A DNA stretch of 28,170 nt, from IMG/VR virus record IMGVR_UViG_3300037245_000263, positions 1 through 28,170 of that record; one strand, 5' to 3'. A model generated the notes under the pieces. The model was not told the origin of the DNA and did no database searches. It was given only the letters and a program-made list of their open reading frames with translations. Both the position numbers and the translations under genes were made by a program. This stretch comes from a virus. This document shows, one piece after another, positions 8,527 to 16,224 of this stretch (position 1 is the first letter of the stretch; each line of letters opens with the position of its first letter).

Positions 8527-9444
8527 ATGGCAACTAACGTAACAGTAGCAAGTAATTATGCGGGTCGTGCCGCTGGTGAAATTATCGGAGCATCTTTTAA
8601 AGAGGCTGATACATTAAGATTAAATTTGCTTACAATAGCAGAAAATGTAAATTACAAATACAATCTTAGAAAAATAGCATACACAGATGGAACAGTAGAT
8701 TACACATGTGGTTTTACTCCAGAGGGTGCTATCGATTTATCAGAAAAAATCATAGAGCCAAAAAAGTTTAAAACACCTATACAAGTTTGTAAGGAAGATT
8801 TTAGACAAACTTGGTCGGAAGAATTAGAGGGTGCGTCTGCACATAATGTTACAATGGCATCAGATATTGAATCTGCTATTATGACTGAAATGTTAGCAGA
8901 ACATGCTGAGAAAATTGACAATCAAATTTGGAACGGTGACAGTGCTAATGCGGGGGAATTTGATGGATTAGTAAAACAATTTACGGCAGATGCTAATATA
9001 ATTAAACCAGCGGGAACAGGAAACCCAGTTTCAGAGATTACAATTTTAGCAGATATAAAAACGGCATTAGCAGCAATACCAGTATCTTTAAGACGTAAAG
9101 ATTTAGTAGTTGCAGTTTCACCAGATGTATTCCAATTATTAGGTTTTAAAATCTATGATAGTGCAATTAATAACGGACAAACTGCTGAGGATAAGCAAAT
9201 AAGATACGGACGTTATACAATTACAGAAGTTAATGGATTAGCAGATAATACAATTTGTATTTTTGAGCGTAAAAACATAGTATTTACTACTGGTTTATTA
9301 GGTGACCATAACGAGGTTAAGATGGTAGATGAAGACGAGGTTGGTTTATTAACAGGATTCGTTAGAGGTATTATGGTTTATAATGCTGGAATCGGTTATT
9401 ACAACTCAGAAGAAATTGTATATTACGTTTCAACAGAAGTATAA
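8527..9444 (+). CDS. Major capsid protein, HK97-fold
   Basis: This 305-residue protein sits directly after the protease/scaffold gene. Family-like landmarks are an N-arm-like start, the segment EPKKFKTPIQVCKEDF (P-domain/E-loop side), the long spine helix region ending AEHAEKIDNQIWNGDS, then GEFDGLV, and a C-terminal A-domain with RYGRYTITEVNGL and FVRGIMVYNAGIGYYN. The pattern 'NQIWNGD...FDGL' is typical of HK97-type capsid proteins of Bacteroidota phages. A strong terminator follows, which fits a gene expressed at high level as its own unit. Confidence 0.85.
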   Translation: MATNVTVASNYAGRAAGEIIGASFKEADTLRLNLLTIAENVNYKYNLRKIAYTDGTVDYTCGFTPEGAIDLSEKIIEPKKFKTPIQVCKEDFRQTWSEELEGASAHNVTMASDIESAIMTEMLAEHAEKIDNQIWNGDSANAGEFDGLVKQFTADANIIKPAGTGNPVSEITILADIKTALAAIPVSLRRKDLVVAVSPDVFQLLGFKIYDSAINNGQTAEDKQIRYGRYTITEVNGLADNTICIFERKNIVFTTGLLGDHNEVKMVDEDEVGLLTGFVRGIMVYNAGIGYYNSEEIVYYVSTEV

Positions 9445-9453
9445 TATTAATCT

Positions 9454-9482
9454 AAAGGGGAGTTTAAAACCTCCCTTTTTTT
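9454..9482 (+). terminator. Intrinsic terminator after capsid gene
   Basis: AAAGGGGAG (9454-9462) can pair with CCTCCC (9470-9475) and the following seven T residues, with one bulged base, starting 9 nt after the capsid stop. It probably limits read-through into the next gene. Confidence 0.8.
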
Positions 9483-9496
9483 AAAACTTATAAATT

Positions 9497-10039
9497 ATGG
9501 CAAATTGTCCAATAACTAGCGGACGTACTGAGGCTTGTAATGATTCCATTGGTGGATTAGATGCTTTTTTCGCAGTTCCTTATATTAGTAATGGTTTTAC
9601 AATAGACCCAGCCTTGGGAGAGGTTACTGAGATTTCTGTAGCAATTACGGAGGCTTTTAAGTACGAATTAAGAGCAGACGCAAACATTCAGACTAGCGAC
9701 GGTGTAAGTGATGAAAATACAGGAGTATCTTTATTTACTGAAACTTTAGTAGTTGCATTGAAAAAACAAGATGCAGAAACTAATGTACAGGTAAACTTAT
9801 TACAACAAGGTTTACACTACATTATAGGAGTATCTAAAAACGGAGATTATCAGTTAATGGGTTCTTTAGATGGTTGTAGAGTAACGGCATCAAGTATAAC
9901 AAGCGGAGGAAATCGTTCAGATTTTAACGGTTACAATTTGACTTTTGGCTCATTTTCGAGAATACCTAGCCCATTTTTAGACCAAGCAACTGTAACGGCA
10001 TTATTAGCTATTGAAAGTGCAACAAATATTAACCCGTAA
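9497..10039 (+). CDS. Tail-tube-like structural protein, copy 1
   Basis: This 180-residue protein is clearly related to the protein at 12632. The two share CxxxSGR[TS]ExC near the start, IGGL, [FY]KYxLRADxN near residue 60, a Y-Q-x-M-G-x-L/Y-x-G-x-R-V segment, and DFNGYNLTF or its equivalent near the end. The length, the beta-rich pattern, the position after the capsid gene and the late segment 'D-x-x-G-Y-N-L' suggest a tail tube or tube-like neck protein. The terminators on both sides point to individually controlled, abundant expression. The tube role is inferred; family identity with the second copy is seen directly. Confidence 0.6.
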   Translation: MANCPITSGRTEACNDSIGGLDAFFAVPYISNGFTIDPALGEVTEISVAITEAFKYELRADANIQTSDGVSDENTGVSLFTETLVVALKKQDAETNVQVNLLQQGLHYIIGVSKNGDYQLMGSLDGCRVTASSITSGGNRSDFNGYNLTFGSFSRIPSPFLDQATVTALLAIESATNINP

Positions 10040-10064
10040 AAGGTTAAATATAACTTATTAAATT

Positions 10065-10099
10065 TGCGTATCTTTACTTAATAGATACGCATTTTTTTT
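10065..10099 (+). terminator. Strong intrinsic terminator
   Basis: A perfect 9-bp stem TGCGTATCT (10065-10073) with AGATACGCA (10083-10091) is followed by eight T residues, only 3 nt before the next ATG. A TATCTTTA-C box (10069-10076), similar to -7 elements elsewhere in the window, lies inside the stem, but no -33 partner is evident. Confidence 0.9.
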
Positions 10100-10102
10100 G
10101 AT

Positions 10103-10399
10103 ATGGAAATTATAAAAACACTTACTACTGAACAAGAAATTAAAATAATTCCTAGAGAGTTACTAAATTCAGTACGTTTATATTTAGTCGATAAAGAACA
10201 AGAAAGTAATGTAATAGATGAGGTTATAAATGTTACTAATGTAAATGAGTTTATGGTGGTACCTTTTACTGCTAACTTTTTCAAAGAGGGTAGAAAGTAT
10301 TTTATTAAAATATACAACGATTTAAACGAGCGTATTTGGCAAGGAGAGGCTTTTTGTACAGATGCCACAGATTTACAAAACTATAAAATTAACGGATAA
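10103..10399 (+). CDS. Hypothetical small structural-region protein
   Basis: The gene encodes 98 residues, predicted mostly beta-strand (SVRLYLVDKEQES, FMVVPFTANFFKEGRKYFIK, ERIWQGEAFCTD), and ends ATDLQNYKING. Its stop directly abuts the portal ATG. I think similar small proteins with a terminal 'T-x-x-x-Y-K-[IL]-N' occur beside structural genes of Bacteroidota phages, but I cannot name a family. A head-completion or neck role is possible from context only. Confidence 0.6.
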   Translation: MEIIKTLTTEQEIKIIPRELLNSVRLYLVDKEQESNVIDEVINVTNVNEFMVVPFTANFFKEGRKYFIKIYNDLNERIWQGEAFCTDATDLQNYKING

Positions 10400-12088
10400 A
10401 TGAGCAACTTAAAATTAATACAACTTAACAATTATGTTAAGCCAATTATAAGAGAGAATAAAGGTAAAAATTATGTAACTAACGGGGTACATAATTCTTA
10501 CTTTAAATACGTTAATGATAGATATATTGGAAGTCCTACAAACTCCGCAATTATAAACGGTTATATAAGTTGGATATATGGAAAGGGTTTAGCTTGTAAA
10601 GACCAAGCACAAAAAACTAATCAATACGCACGTTTATATTCAATTTTAAAAAAGAAAGATATTAAAAGGGTTGTTGCTGATTATGAAACTCAAGGAATGG
10701 CATACATACAAATTATTAGAAATAGAGATAAAACCATTTCTAGTATAGAGCATATAGCCGTTGACAAAATTGCTCCAGAGATAGCCAATGAAGATAATGT
10801 AATAGAGGCTTATTACTATTCACATGATTTTAAAGATAACAAAATAGAACCAACAAGAATAAAAGCGTTTGGTGTTGGTAATGTTTACGACGCAATAGAA
10901 ATATATTGTATTAGACCCTACCAATTAGGAATGGACTACTTTGCTTTGCCTAGTTATCAATCGTGTTTACAATATGCAGAATTAGAAGAAGAAATAAGTA
11001 ATTACTCAATAAATCATATGCGTAACGGATTAAGTACCGGATATATTATTAATATTCCCGATTCTTATAATTTAGACGATGAGGCAAAATCTGAAATAGA
11101 AAAAAACATAAAACGTAAATTAACCGGTTCAAGTCGTGCGGGTACATTTATGATTAATTTTGCTAATGGTGAAAACTCAGAAATTACAGTTACTAACTTA
11201 GAAATTAACGATGCTCATAAACAGTGGGAGTCATTAAATGAAATTTCACAAAGTAAGATTTTAACGGCTCACGAAGTTGTAAGTCCAATGTTGTTTGGTG
11301 TAAAAGATGCAAGCGGTTTTAGTTCAAATGCTGATGAATTAGCAGAATCAGAAAGGCAAACTATTGAAAGAGTAGTACAACCAAAACAAGACACAATTAC
11401 AGACGCATTTGAAGAGATATTACAAACAGACGATATAACTTTAGATTTATATTTTAAACCTCTTTCTGAGCGTACCGAAGTGGTAGAGAAAACAGAATTA
11501 AAAAAGCAAGGTAAAAACGCACCAGATAAAGAGGTTGCAGACGCTTTAATTAGTTTGGGTCAAGATATAGATTTAAACGCTTATGAATTAATAGATGATA
11601 TTGTTGCTGATAATTTTGATTTAAAAGAAACACAATTAAACAACTTAGTAGAATTAGCAAAAGCACCAAGAGCAAACAATGTTGCAAAAAGTGAACAAGA
11701 TACAAGTTTGTTTTTAATTAGATATGCTTATGCGGGAAACCCAAAAGGGCAAAGAGAATTTTGTAATAAGGTAATACAAGCAAATAAGTTTTACAGATAT
11801 GAGGACCTAGAGAATGCAAGTAAAAACGCAAATGTTAATCCTGGTTTTGGTCCTAAAGGAACAGATACATATAATATAGCGCTTTATAAAGGCGGAGTAA
11901 ACTGTAAGCATTTTTGGGAAAGAAAAATATTTTTGAAAAAGGATAGGTCAAGTTTAACTGTAAATAGTGCTAGAAAAATGATTTTAGCCTTAGACCCAGC
12001 GGACCGTAAAGAGGCAATGTGGCAAACTAATGATAAAAAGGTTGCGCAAGTTGCAGAGGAACAAAATAACTTTTGGAAACTTAAATAA
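10400..12088 (+). CDS. Portal protein with extra C-terminal Cys/His domain
   Basis: This 562-residue protein forms the dodecameric DNA gate of the head. The portal core covers about residues 30-385: TNSAIINGYISWIYGKG (N-terminal wing), the AYIQIIRN strand, MDYFALPSYQSCLQYAELEE (helix), and EISQSKILTAHEVVSPMLFG followed by SNADELAESERQTIERVVQP, which matches the clip/stem region of HK97-like portals. Beyond about residue 430 is an extra domain with GNPKGQREFC (Cys454), NPGFGPKGTDTYNI and GVNCKHFWERK (Cys502, His504). Its spaced Cys/His residues recall the C-terminal part of MuF-type minor head proteins. No separate MuF gene is seen, so a fusion is plausible. Confidence 0.85.
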   Translation: MSNLKLIQLNNYVKPIIRENKGKNYVTNGVHNSYFKYVNDRYIGSPTNSAIINGYISWIYGKGLACKDQAQKTNQYARLYSILKKKDIKRVVADYETQGMAYIQIIRNRDKTISSIEHIAVDKIAPEIANEDNVIEAYYYSHDFKDNKIEPTRIKAFGVGNVYDAIEIYCIRPYQLGMDYFALPSYQSCLQYAELEEEISNYSINHMRNGLSTGYIINIPDSYNLDDEAKSEIEKNIKRKLTGSSRAGTFMINFANGENSEITVTNLEINDAHKQWESLNEISQSKILTAHEVVSPMLFGVKDASGFSSNADELAESERQTIERVVQPKQDTITDAFEEILQTDDITLDLYFKPLSERTEVVEKTELKKQGKNAPDKEVADALISLGQDIDLNAYELIDDIVADNFDLKETQLNNLVELAKAPRANNVAKSEQDTSLFLIRYAYAGNPKGQREFCNKVIQANKFYRYEDLENASKNANVNPGFGPKGTDTYNIALYKGGVNCKHFWERKIFLKKDRSSLTVNSARKMILALDPADRKEAMWQTNDKKVAQVAEEQNNFWKLK

Positions 12089-12090
12089 TT

Positions 12091-12639
12091 ATGGCAGAAA
12101 TAAGACTCACAGACACACAAAGCATTGTTAAAAGTACTCCAATGGGGGGTAATGTTGGTACAGATAGGTATGTATTTTTAATTGACATAGTACAAAAAAT
12201 GGTATTAGAGCCAGTTTTAGGTACTAAGTTATATGAGAAGATTAAAGAAGATTATAATACAAATGCTTTAAGCGGTTTATACTTGCAGATGCACGAAGAT
12301 TATATAAAACCATTTTTAAACTATTCAGTATATGCGAGATATACCCATAGCGGTTCTAACAGAATAAGGAATAACGGAAACTTAAAAACTAATCCGAACA
12401 ATTCCGAACAAATGACTAATCAAGATAATATATCTAGTGAAAACGAGTATAGGAATGTAGCCAACTTATTTTTAAGTGGTTTAGAGGACTTTTTATGTTA
12501 TGAGGGTGTAAATATACCCGAGTATAAAACACAAGACGAGAAGTACGACAAAGACGCAAAAAACAATAAAGGTTATTCTGTTACTTGGTGGTTAGGTGGT
12601 GACGGTGGTGGTTGTTGCGGAGGGGGTAATCATGTGTAA
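12091..12639 (+). CDS. Head-tail adaptor-like protein
   Basis: This 182-residue protein starts 2 nt after the portal stop. The N-terminal half is helical and contains FLIDIVQKMVLEPVLGTKLY, a pattern seen in head-completion/adaptor proteins of Bacteroidota phages, followed by helices and a YARYTHSGS segment. The last 14 residues (GGDGGGCCGGGNHV) are Gly/Cys-rich; the G-rich DNA that encodes them also supplies the Shine-Dalgarno sequence for the next gene, whose ATG at 12632 lies inside this frame. Position next to the portal and the length fit an adaptor; this is not proven. Confidence 0.6.
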   Translation: MAEIRLTDTQSIVKSTPMGGNVGTDRYVFLIDIVQKMVLEPVLGTKLYEKIKEDYNTNALSGLYLQMHEDYIKPFLNYSVYARYTHSGSNRIRNNGNLKTNPNNSEQMTNQDNISSENEYRNVANLFLSGLEDFLCYEGVNIPEYKTQDEKYDKDAKNNKGYSVTWWLGGDGGGCCGGGNHV

Positions 12640-13210
12640 TGTAAGTTCTGGACGTAGTGAACCATGCTATAATAATATAGGTGGTTTACTTAACATTTAT
12701 TTATTTACTTATGTACCATATAGAAAATATGAGATAGAAGTAAATGAGGGTAAATTAATAAGTTATCCAAGTACGGAAATTTATAAATATGCTTTAAGAG
12801 CAGATAGTAATACTTTTAATAGTGATTTAGAAGAGCAACCCGACGGAATAGCATACAATCAAACTGCTAATTTTATATTAAAAGGTTTGAGAAGTGATGC
12901 CGTAGAGATTAACGGATTACTAAATAAAAGAATAGGTGTAATTGTAGAAACACGTTTAGGGCATTATCAAATAATGGGTCTTTATAATGGTGTAAGGGTT
13001 AAAAGTGTAAAAGGTGATACTGGTTCAAGCAGGGATAGTTTTAGCGGATATAATATTAGTTTAGAGGCTAAAGAGTTAAACCAACCTTTTTTTATTGACG
13101 ATTTAGAAGATGCTGGCTTTATACCTATGATACCAACTATTGATAGTTATTTATTGCAAGAAAATGGAGATTATTTATTACAAGAAAACGCATTTAAAAT
13201 TATATTATAA
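12632..13210 (+). CDS. Tail-tube-like structural protein, copy 2
   Basis: This 192-residue protein is a paralogue of the one at 9497 (shared CxxSSGRSExC, IGGL, YKYALRADSN, YQIMGLYNGVRV and SFSGYNIS segments). I place the start at 12632 rather than an in-frame GTG... region upstream because it is preceded by GGAGGGGGT at optimal distance, and because the homology with copy 1 begins there. The protein adds a C-terminal tail with two YLLQEN repeats, a motif seen at the ends of many phage tail and fibre proteins. It overlaps the adaptor gene by 8 nt and shares one base with the next gene. A neck or alternative tube subunit is the best guess. Confidence 0.65.
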   Translation: MCNVSSGRSEPCYNNIGGLLNIYLFTYVPYRKYEIEVNEGKLISYPSTEIYKYALRADSNTFNSDLEEQPDGIAYNQTANFILKGLRSDAVEINGLLNKRIGVIVETRLGHYQIMGLYNGVRVKSVKGDTGSSRDSFSGYNISLEAKELNQPFFIDDLEDAGFIPMIPTIDSYLLQENGDYLLQENAFKIIL

Positions 13211-13629
13211 TGGCAGATAAAAAGATTAGTGAGTTAAATGTGGTTATTTTGCCGTTATCGGGAACAGAAGAAATACCAATAGTTCAAAACGGAGAAACAA
13301 AAAAAGTTTTATCTAGTGAATTTTTAAGTTCAGAAGATAATAACAGTTTAACACAAAGTATTAGCGGGACTTTTAATATAGATTGGGATGCTTACTCTAA
13401 TTGGGACTTGACCATAACAGGAAACACAACATTAACACAAACTAACATATCGACAACAGGTAAAGAAAAAACAATTACTATTTATTGTATTGGTGATTTT
13501 GCTTTAACATTGCCTACTGAATGGGAAATTAAAAACGGCGGTACTTATGACGGTGTAAATGGTAGTCAGATAGTTGTACAAAGTTGGAATAACGGACAAT
13601 ATTATACGGTTATAAATAATGAGCAGTAA
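13210..13629 (+). CDS. Tail fibre / adaptor protein
   Basis: The gene encodes 139 residues. The N-terminus (MADKKISELNVVILPLSGTE, then IPIVQNGETKKV) follows the widespread fibre-anchor pattern ADxKISEL...L..IVQ.G.TK. The remainder is a beta-rich domain (TLTQTNISTTGKEKTITIYC, DFALTLPTEWEIKNGG) ending in a segment rich in Asn. The gene overlaps the following receptor-binding candidate by 11 nt. It probably links the fibre to the virion or trimerises with the next product. Confidence 0.65.
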   Translation: MADKKISELNVVILPLSGTEEIPIVQNGETKKVLSSEFLSSEDNNSLTQSISGTFNIDWDAYSNWDLTITGNTTLTQTNISTTGKEKTITIYCIGDFALTLPTEWEIKNGGTYDGVNGSQIVVQSWNNGQYYTVINNEQ

Positions 13630-15187
13630 ATCACATTTTTTTAGACAGTCAAACAGTGAGTATCTTCTTAATTTTAATAAGGCTAATTTAGACCGTATTT
13701 TAACAGATGTAAATGTTGTAATACCTGGAGATTTTAATTGGGAAATAAAATTTTCATTTAGTGCAGAAGAAAGTAGTTATGCAGCTTTATTTGGAAATGT
13801 AGACCAAAGTAGAGTAATTGTATCATCATCTTTAAGTAGATTAATAGTTAATTTAGGTAATAATTCTATTTTATTAGCATCTTATCCTTTTTTATTTAAT
13901 ACAGATTATGTTTTAAAAATAAGAAGAGATATTAATAATGATGTTTATTATTCTGTAAATGGTAGTAACGATGTTTTGTTAGGTAATAATTCTGGTCAAT
14001 TTGGAGATACTGTACCTAATCAAGTTTTAAATATTGGAAAGGTAGGCAACAGGTATTTAACAGGAAAAATTTACTATTTAAAGATGTTTAATTATGGTAA
14101 TTGGAACATGAATGATGGCAGTGGTTTTAATGTTAAAGGCTCAGATGGTAATAATGGTACAATAAACACAACTCAAAATATAAATTATGTTAATAATGTA
14201 ATGTGGAAGAATGTGTTGCAACTATCTTTTATAGCAACATTTAGAACAACAACTGCAAATGAAACTTTAACTTTACCTTATGATATATCAGGTACATTTA
14301 GCGGTACAATAGACTGGGGAGATGGTACTGTGGTAGCTAATAATTATGCAAATAGAATGCATACGTACATTAATAGTGGAGATTATGATGTTACTGTAAA
14401 TGGTGAAATAAGTGGATTTCGTTATGCTGGTAGTGGTGATAGATTGAAAATTATTAACATTAAACAATGGGGGATTTATTTTATTGTAGGAAACAGACAG
14501 TTTGAAAGGTGTGAAAATTTAAACATAACTGCAACTGATACACCAATAATAACATCTAGTGTTTTACAAAGAACGTTTCAAAGTACTGATTTAATTTTTA
14601 ATGATAGTATAAACAACTGGGACGTTTCAAGTGTAAATCAGTATATACAAACTTTTAACAATACATCCTTATTTAATCAACCTTTAAATAATTGGGACGT
14701 TTCAAGTGCTACAAGTTTTAATAATATGTTTAGTAATAGCTTTAATAATGGTATATTTAATCAACCCTTAAATAATTGGAACGTTGGAAATGTAACATTA
14801 TTTAATAATATGTTTCAAGGGCAAGTTCTTTTTAATCAAGACATTGGTAATTGGAATACGCAAAGTGCTACTAATATGATTAATATGTTTCTTAATTGTT
14901 ATGCTTTTAATCAAGATATTAGTAATTGGGATTTTAGTAGTTTAAATACTGCAAATTCACTATTACAATTTATGCTTAATAAAACTTTTAACGATTACGA
15001 CGCAGCCTATTATGATAATTTATTAATCAAATGGGCATCAAGTCCAAGTATAGGAGGTTTGCCAGTTGGTGTAATTAGCACAATAGATATGGGAACAATT
15101 AAATATACATCAAATGGAGCAAGTGCAAGAGCAAGTATTTTATCGAATAATAAAGCATTAACAATAAACGACGGAGGGCAGATATGA
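13619..15187 (+). CDS. Candidate receptor-binding protein: lectin-like, PKD-like and DUF285 repeats
   Basis: This 522-residue protein has three visible parts. Residues about 1-165 resemble a LamG/concanavalin-like lectin fold (FNWEIKFSFSAEESSYAALF, DYVLKIRRDINNDVYYSVNG, LTGKIYYLKMFN). Around 225-265 there is a PKD-like segment (GTIDWGDGTVV, then H-x-Y-x-x-x-G-D-Y-D-V-T-V). Residues about 327-450 hold five repeats of about 25 residues (FNQPLNNWDVSS type, with NNMF between), the DUF285 or BspA-like surface repeat. Such repeats occur on bacterial adhesins, so a phage copy suggests binding to surface structures. It lies between a fibre-anchor gene and a chaperone-like gene. Confidence 0.75.
   Translation: MSSKSHFFRQSNSEYLLNFNKANLDRILTDVNVVIPGDFNWEIKFSFSAEESSYAALFGNVDQSRVIVSSSLSRLIVNLGNNSILLASYPFLFNTDYVLKIRRDINNDVYYSVNGSNDVLLGNNSGQFGDTVPNQVLNIGKVGNRYLTGKIYYLKMFNYGNWNMNDGSGFNVKGSDGNNGTINTTQNINYVNNVMWKNVLQLSFIATFRTTTANETLTLPYDISGTFSGTIDWGDGTVVANNYANRMHTYINSGDYDVTVNGEISGFRYAGSGDRLKIINIKQWGIYFIVGNRQFERCENLNITATDTPIITSSVLQRTFQSTDLIFNDSINNWDVSSVNQYIQTFNNTSLFNQPLNNWDVSSATSFNNMFSNSFNNGIFNQPLNNWNVGNVTLFNNMFQGQVLFNQDIGNWNTQSATNMINMFLNCYAFNQDISNWDFSSLNTANSLLQFMLNKTFNDYDAAYYDNLLIKWASSPSIGGLPVGVISTIDMGTIKYTSNGASARASILSNNKALTINDGGQI
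14597..14943 (+). repeat. DUF285-type coding repeats, five units
   Basis: Units start at 14597, 14672, 14756, 14831 and 14906 (75, 84, 75 and 75 bp apart), each opening with TTTAATSANN-like bases encoding F-N-[DQ]-x-[IL]-x-N-W. All spacings are multiples of three, so the periodicity is at protein level. Near-identical stretches (units 2 and 3) offer substrate for recombination that changes repeat number. Confidence 0.85.
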
Positions 15188-15726
15188 TAGCAAATAATAT
15201 AAACGGAACAATACGAGTATTTAATTCAATACCTAAAGTATTTGAGTTAAAACCAAACGTGCAAAACTATAACAAGTTAGAATCTAGTGTACATTATAAA
15301 GATGGTTTTAGAGATTTAGTTAAGCCTAAATTAGAAGTTAACCAATACTTAACTAATATTTATTTTGATGCTGACAACGATATTTTTACTTATAATATTG
15401 AAACTTACACACCAGAACAAATAAAAGAAAACGAAGTTAATAATGAGTTTAATTTATACCAACAAAGGCAAAACGAAGGTATGAATTTATATTTAAAACA
15501 TGAGGCAGAATGGCGCACAATGTTTATAAATGAAGAGATTACAAAAGACCAATTTAATATTATTGAAGATTCGTTTAAACCCGTTAGATTAGAGTTAGGT
15601 TTTGGTCAATTAAAAAGTGCCTTAACATTATTAAAAGATATTAACCCGACTAGAGTTACGGATAGAGTTTATAATAAATTTTATTCAGATTTAGAAACGT
15701 TAATAAGTGAATTATATGTAAATTAG
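15184..15726 (+). CDS. Fibre-associated protein, possible tail-fibre chaperone
   Basis: The gene encodes 180 residues and overlaps the receptor-binding gene by 4 nt (ATGA). The N-terminal part carries the segment SSVHYKDGFRDLVKPKLEVN followed by YFDADNDIFTYNIETYTPEQ, a pattern that recurs in small proteins downstream of fibre genes in Bacteroidota phages and resembles the layout of fibre-assembly proteins. The rest is helical and highly charged. I infer a chaperone or small fibre component from position and overlap. Confidence 0.55.
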   Translation: MIANNINGTIRVFNSIPKVFELKPNVQNYNKLESSVHYKDGFRDLVKPKLEVNQYLTNIYFDADNDIFTYNIETYTPEQIKENEVNNEFNLYQQRQNEGMNLYLKHEAEWRTMFINEEITKDQFNIIEDSFKPVRLELGFGQLKSALTLLKDINPTRVTDRVYNKFYSDLETLISELYVN

Positions 15727-15738
15727 TAAATAAAAAAT

Positions 15739-15837
15739 ATGAAAAAGAAAGTAACACCTAAAGCAAAAGTTAAAACAGTACAAAGAGTAGACAAAGGTAT
15801 TTCTGGAGGGACTAAAAACCAAAAACCCAAAAAATGA
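15739..15837 (+). CDS. 32-residue basic protein
   Basis: The ATG at 15739 opens a 32-residue frame that ends in a TGA overlapping the ATG of the next gene (ATGA, 15834-15837), a signature of translational coupling. The product is strongly basic (MKKKVTPKAKVKTVQRVDKG start, ending KPKK), with a central GISGG. No function can be assigned. A preceding AAAAAATATG start context fits the other genes here. Confidence 0.55.
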   Translation: MKKKVTPKAKVKTVQRVDKGISGGTKNQKPKK

Positions 15838-16175
15838 TAACTAAAAAAAAGTTATTTAGAGTATTCCCTACCATTGTGATTTATTTCGCAGTGGTAGTTT
15901 CTTTTTTAGCAAATTTCATAGAAATAGGTGGAGATTTTGCTAGAAATTCAATGGGATATTCTATACTTTTTAATTTAGTTATAATATACTTTTTAAAACA
16001 ATTAAAGTACTGTATTCATACTAGAATAGCAATGTGTAATTTAATAGTCTTAAATGTGTTTAATATACTCAATGCATGGGGTATTATTGATTACGACACT
16101 TATTATTTAATATATGACTGCTTAACCCTAGCAATTATGTTTTTAACTATGTTGTTTTACAGTGCAAAAAAATAG
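15834..16175 (+). CDS. Multi-pass membrane protein of the lysis region
   Basis: This 113-residue protein has about four hydrophobic helices: TIVIYFAVVVSFLANFI, SILFNLVIIYFLKQ, IAMCNLIVLNVFNILNAW and LIYDCLTLAIMFLTMLFY, with a basic N-terminus. It overlaps the 32-residue gene by 4 nt and lies just upstream of the holin. It may be an antiholin or second holin, but the family is not recognised. Confidence 0.6.
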   Translation: MITKKKLFRVFPTIVIYFAVVVSFLANFIEIGGDFARNSMGYSILFNLVIIYFLKQLKYCIHTRIAMCNLIVLNVFNILNAWGIIDYDTYYLIYDCLTLAIMFLTMLFYSAKK

Positions 16176-16202
16176 TATTAATTTGTCCCAAGCGGATTAA
16201 TA
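16176..16202 (+). other. Hairpin upstream of the holin
   Basis: TATTAAT (16176-16182) and ATTAATA (16196-16202) form a perfect 7-bp inverted repeat around a 13-nt loop (TTGTCCCAAGCGG), directly after the stop of the membrane protein and 22 nt before the holin ATG. No T-run follows, so it is not a terminator. It could affect the timing of holin translation; this is inference and the stem is entirely A/T. Confidence 0.35.
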
Positions 16203-16224
16203 TTAACTCAGAAGAATTACGAAA

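Noticed and set aside
12596-12631. Longer start for the second tube-like gene, beginning MVTVVVVAEG
   Set aside because: This segment is the adaptor's Gly-rich DNA read in another frame. The ATG at 12632 has a strong Shine-Dalgarno sequence and fits the paralogue.
14597-14943. A diversity-generating retroelement target in the receptor-binding gene
   Set aside because: No reverse transcriptase or template repeat is visible in the window. The repeats are ordinary DUF285 units with period in whole codons.
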